A DNA stretch of 6,215 bases, from assembly GCA_031274075.1 (NCBI GenBank), contig JAISQQ010000009.1:1-6215 (forward strand). Reading direction: 5' to 3'. Positions 4,801-6,215 of this stretch are shown here, piece by piece. The notes below the pieces were generated by a model that saw nothing but the letters and a program-made list of their open reading frames with translations, was not told where the DNA came from and searched no databases. Source of the DNA: Accumulibacter sp. Lineage in GTDB: Bacteria > Pseudomonadota > Gammaproteobacteria > Burkholderiales > Rhodocyclaceae. A program made the translations under genes and the position numbers. Position 1 is the first letter of the stretch; each line of letters begins with the position of its first letter.

Positions 4801-6215
4801 GGCTGCGGGCTGGACTCCATCGCGGTAGACCAGGTGCAGGAAATCCTCGCGCGGCGCAGCAAGATCTACACCGTCCTCAAGATCGACGAGGGCAGCAACC
4901 TGGGATCGGCGCGCATCCGCGTCCGCTCGCTCAAGGCGGCGCTGGCGGAACGGGGCAAGCAGCCGGCGGCGCAGGTCATCCGCTTTTACCCGCAGTCCAG
5001 GCGCGTGCCCTTCACCCGGGAAATGCGCGCCGGCTATACGATTCTCGCGCCGCAGATGTCGCCGATGCATTTCCAGTTCGTGGAGCCGGCCTTCAAGGCT
5101 TGCGGCTATCGCCTGAAAGTGCTGGAAAACGTGTCCACGGAAGCGATCGACCAGGGCCTGCGCTTCGTCAACAACGACGCCTGCTTCCCGTCGATCATCG
5201 TCGTCGGGCAGATCGTCGAGGCGCTGAAATCGGGCGAGCACGACCTGGCCCGGACGGCGGTCATGATCACGCAGACCGGCGGCGGCTGCCGCGCCACCAA
5301 CTACATCGGCTATTTGCGCAAAGCCCTCGGCGACAGCGGCTTTCCCGATGTGCCGATCATTTCGCTCAACGCCGTTGGCATGGAAAAGAGCGACGGCTTC
5401 AAATTGAGCCCGTCGCTCCTGCACCGCCTCATGATGTGCATGGTGTATGGCGACCTGCTGATGCAGGCGCTGTTCCGCACCCGTCCCTACGAGAAAGAGG
5501 CAGGCTCGGCCAACGCCCTTTACCAGACCTGGGTGGCGCGCTGCAAGGAAACTGTTTTCGCGGGGAACTTCCGGCGTTTCAGGAAAAGCATCTACGACAT
5601 CGTGCGCGATTTCGACACCCTGCCGCTTGGCGACGCGGTCAAGCCGCGCATCGGCCTGGTGGGCGAGATCCTCGTCAAGTTCAACCCCGGCGCCAACAAC
5701 GACATCGTGCACCTCATCGAAAAGGAAGGCGGCGAGGCCGTCATGCCGGGGCTGATGGATTTCCTGCTCTATTGCGCCTACGACTATGACTTCAACCATC
5801 GCTATCTGTCGCGCAGCAAGCTCGCGGCGCTGGCGGGCAACGCCGCCATCAAGGCGATGGATTACTACCGCCGCGACCTGCGCAAGGCGTTGGCCGCCAG
5901 CGCGCGCTTCGTCCCGCCGCCGACCATCGACCGGCTCGCCTTCGGCGCGGCGCCTTTCCTCTCGCGCGGCAACCAGACCGGGGAAGGCTGGTTCCTGACC
6001 GCCGAGATGGTCGAGCTGATCGAGCAGGGCGCGCCCAACATCGTCTGCATGCAGCCCTTCGCCTGCATGCCCAACCACATCACCGGCAAGGGCGTGATCA
6101 AGGCGCTGAAGGACCACTACCCGAACGTCAACATCACCGCCATCGACTACGACCCCGGCGCGTCGGAAGTCAACCAGTTGAACCGCATCAAGCTGACCCT
6201 TTCGGTCGCCTTCCG
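1879..6215 (+). CDS. Fused 2-hydroxyacyl-CoA dehydratase activase-like protein: two ASKHA activase domains, DUF2229 and COG3581-like region (3' end outside window)
   Basis: A single frame of 1445 codons runs without a stop to the window edge. Activase domain 1 (about 8-264) has the ATP-site motif VDIGSTTVK, ELGGEDAK at 108-115, and cysteines C131 (NGSCAGGTGAF) and C170 (ARCGVFAKSD). Activase domain 2 (about 326-587) has GIDGGSTTTK at 329-338, DIGGQDMK at 426-433, and C451 (NEACSSGCGSF) and C490 (SRCTVFMNSS). Both pairs are 39 residues apart, as in the cluster-binding Cys127/Cys166 of Acidaminococcus HgdC. A linker carries C612, C615, C619 and C638. DUF2229 follows (about 675-890; IGIPRALNMFENYPLWFTFL, C726, C751, C768). 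Next come GRPYHIDPEIHHGIP near 901 and a region related to dehydratase D-components/COG3581 (about 1035 to the end), with C1102, C1137 (TGGGCRATNY), C1390 and C1396. Such cytosolic proteins are expected to use ATP hydrolysis to drive low-potential electrons from an Fe-S cluster to an acceptor. The substrate of this large class is unknown, and no separate dehydratase subunits are in view. Expression is probably controlled by the divergent TetR protein. An internal duplication at residues 795-872 is unusual. The last visible residues resemble the family's C-terminal end, so little should be missing. Confidence 0.92.
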   Translation, partial: MDMNREIYRIGVDIGSTTVKVLVLDGSEAPLFKSYARHFSEVRETVARCLGSLAESAVLAPSSRVSVVLTGSGGVGVAEALGLPFVQEVIACAKAIEVRAPQTDVAIELGGEDAKITFFTNGVEQRMNGSCAGGTGAFIDQMATLLKTDAKGLDELASRAKNLYPIAARCGVFAKSDVQPLLNEGVAREDIALSVLQAVAHQTISGLACGRKIRGSIAFLGGPLNFLPELRKRFIETLAVAPEHRVATEDSELFVAIGAALHGSSRNTRPFAEVLEAFGKLAAVAGKRASALRPFFHDDEERRAFHARHDQARAGRGDLASHRGPLFLGIDGGSTTTKAVLIGEGGELLYTHYAGNEGNPLRIVGGILEDIYARLPQGAHIAASSVTGYGEALIREAFKLDHSEVETIAHYKAAEYFLPGVDFILDIGGQDMKCLRIKDGAIDNILLNEACSSGCGSFIETFAQSVQMPVADFAREALDSRAPSDLGSRCTVFMNSSVKQAQKEGASVADISAGLSYAVIKNALIKVIKIKNPEDLGQKIIVQGGTFYNDSVLRAFELVSGREAVRPDIAGLMGAFGSALIAKERWQGQEMSSMLPADALRNFSVKHSLLRCGVCANTCAMTVNRFSDGRKFISGNRCERGLGKQKPASELPDLYTWKYERVFAYTPRTNAPRGVIGIPRALNMFENYPLWFTFLTELGYEVRLSSPSSRALLEQGLDTLPSDTVCYPAKLVHGHIVDLVKQGVKSIFYPCIPYERKEFDDSDNHYNCPVVTSYPELIRNNIDYLKEDGVVMIQPFLSLENEKKLAWQLARVFPDIAAGEISRAMALSGGESRPFRSPEGEKKFAMRLARLFPHIALGEIRRALALGWAEQNRMKADIARQGEAVLDYLKETGRRGIVLAGRPYHIDPEIHHGIPQIITGLGMAVLTEDSVAHLGKLGAPLGVVDQWTYHGRLYRAAALAAQEPSLDVVQLNSFGCGLDSIAVDQVQEILARRSKIYTVLKIDEGSNLGSARIRVRSLKAALAERGKQPAAQVIRFYPQSRRVPFTREMRAGYTILAPQMSPMHFQFVEPAFKACGYRLKVLENVSTEAIDQGLRFVNNDACFPSIIVVGQIVEALKSGEHDLARTAVMITQTGGGCRATNYIGYLRKALGDSGFPDVPIISLNAVGMEKSDGFKLSPSLLHRLMMCMVYGDLLMQALFRTRPYEKEAGSANALYQTWVARCKETVFAGNFRRFRKSIYDIVRDFDTLPLGDAVKPRIGLVGEILVKFNPGANNDIVHLIEKEGGEAVMPGLMDFLLYCAYDYDFNHRYLSRSKLAALAGNAAIKAMDYYRRDLRKALAASARFVPPPTIDRLAFGAAPFLSRGNQTGEGWFLTAEMVELIEQGAPNIVCMQPFACMPNHITGKGVIKALKDHYPNVNITAIDYDPGASEVNQLNRIKLTLSVAF
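4261..4494 (+). repeat. In-frame 117-bp tandem duplication inside the activase gene
   Basis: Unit 1 is 4261-4377 (residues 795-833, starting PFLSLENEKKLAWQLARVFP). Unit 2 is 4378-4494 (residues 834-872, starting PFRSPEGEKKFAMRLARLFP). By hand alignment without gaps, 23 of 39 residues and 87 of 117 bases match, with the differences concentrated at the end of each unit. Each unit encodes an amphipathic EKK-x-A-x3-LAR-x-FP-x-IA-x2-GEI-x-RA-x-AL helix pair. Homologues, as I recall the family, have only one such segment just before the GRPYH motif. The high nucleotide match, including shared codons, points to a duplication within this lineage followed by divergence. Confidence 0.85.

Noticed and set aside
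3177..5789. An 870-codon plus-strand open frame overlapping the activase in another frame
   Set aside because: It is an Arg/Gly/Ala-rich low-complexity translation typical of a GC-rich shadow frame, without motifs, while the overlapping frame carries the conserved activase and DUF2229 blocks.
1645..6117. A 1490-codon open frame on the minus strand covering almost the whole activase gene
   Set aside because: It is in exact codon register with the plus-strand gene, so it stays open simply because the activase avoids TTA, CTA and TCA codons in GC-rich DNA. The product is a His/Arg/Ala/Asp-rich sequence with no recognisable domain, while the plus strand encodes clear family motifs throughout.

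Overview
The window comes from a GC-rich bacterial chromosome. A DUF4124-type small exported protein, a long fused acyl-CoA dehydratase activase and the codon usage fit a facultatively or strictly anaerobic betaproteobacterium (for example the Rhodocyclales). This placement is an inference from gene content; no rRNA or other taxonomic marker is present.

Left part (1-975). The window opens inside an insertion sequence. The N-terminal 93 codons of an IS5-family transposase lie on the minus strand, and the probable element end is near 331. Immediately beyond it, 14 bp from the presumed IS edge, is the stop codon of a minus-strand gene for a small secreted, cysteine-containing DUF4124-like protein (346-801). 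Its upstream region carries a pentanucleotide tandem repeat (four perfect ATGTC units plus two degenerate ones). A short hairpin with a UUCG loop follows the next minus-strand gene.

Middle (976-1878). A TetR/AcrR-family repressor (minus strand, start at 1575) diverges from the large plus-strand gene. The intergenic region holds two near-identical 15-bp palindromes, TTGAAC-N3-GTTCAA, with centres 33 bp apart. The first palindrome supplies the -35 box of a good sigma70-type promoter (TTGAAC, 17-bp spacer, TATAAA) firing to the right, and the second covers its expected start site. This is the layout expected if the TetR protein represses the activase gene and probably itself. A leader of roughly 200 nt separates the promoter from the activase start.

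Right part (1879-6215, running off the end). One continuous plus-strand reading frame of 1445 codons encodes a fused protein. It has two tandem ASKHA-fold activase domains (HgdC/BcrAD/BadFG type), each with a cysteine pair spaced exactly as in HgdC. A four-cysteine linker, a DUF2229 domain and a COG3581-like C-terminal region related to 2-hydroxyacyl-CoA dehydratase D-components follow. This class is expected to couple ATP hydrolysis to low-potential electron transfer, but its substrate is unknown. An imperfect in-frame 39-codon tandem duplication lies within the DUF2229 region. The gene is overlapped by very long but spurious antisense and +3-frame ORFs.

The coherent picture is a TetR-controlled, single-polypeptide ATP-driven reductase/activase locus next to an IS insertion. 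The most noteworthy points are the paired operator/promoter architecture, the two complete cysteine pairs in one chain, and the internal duplication.
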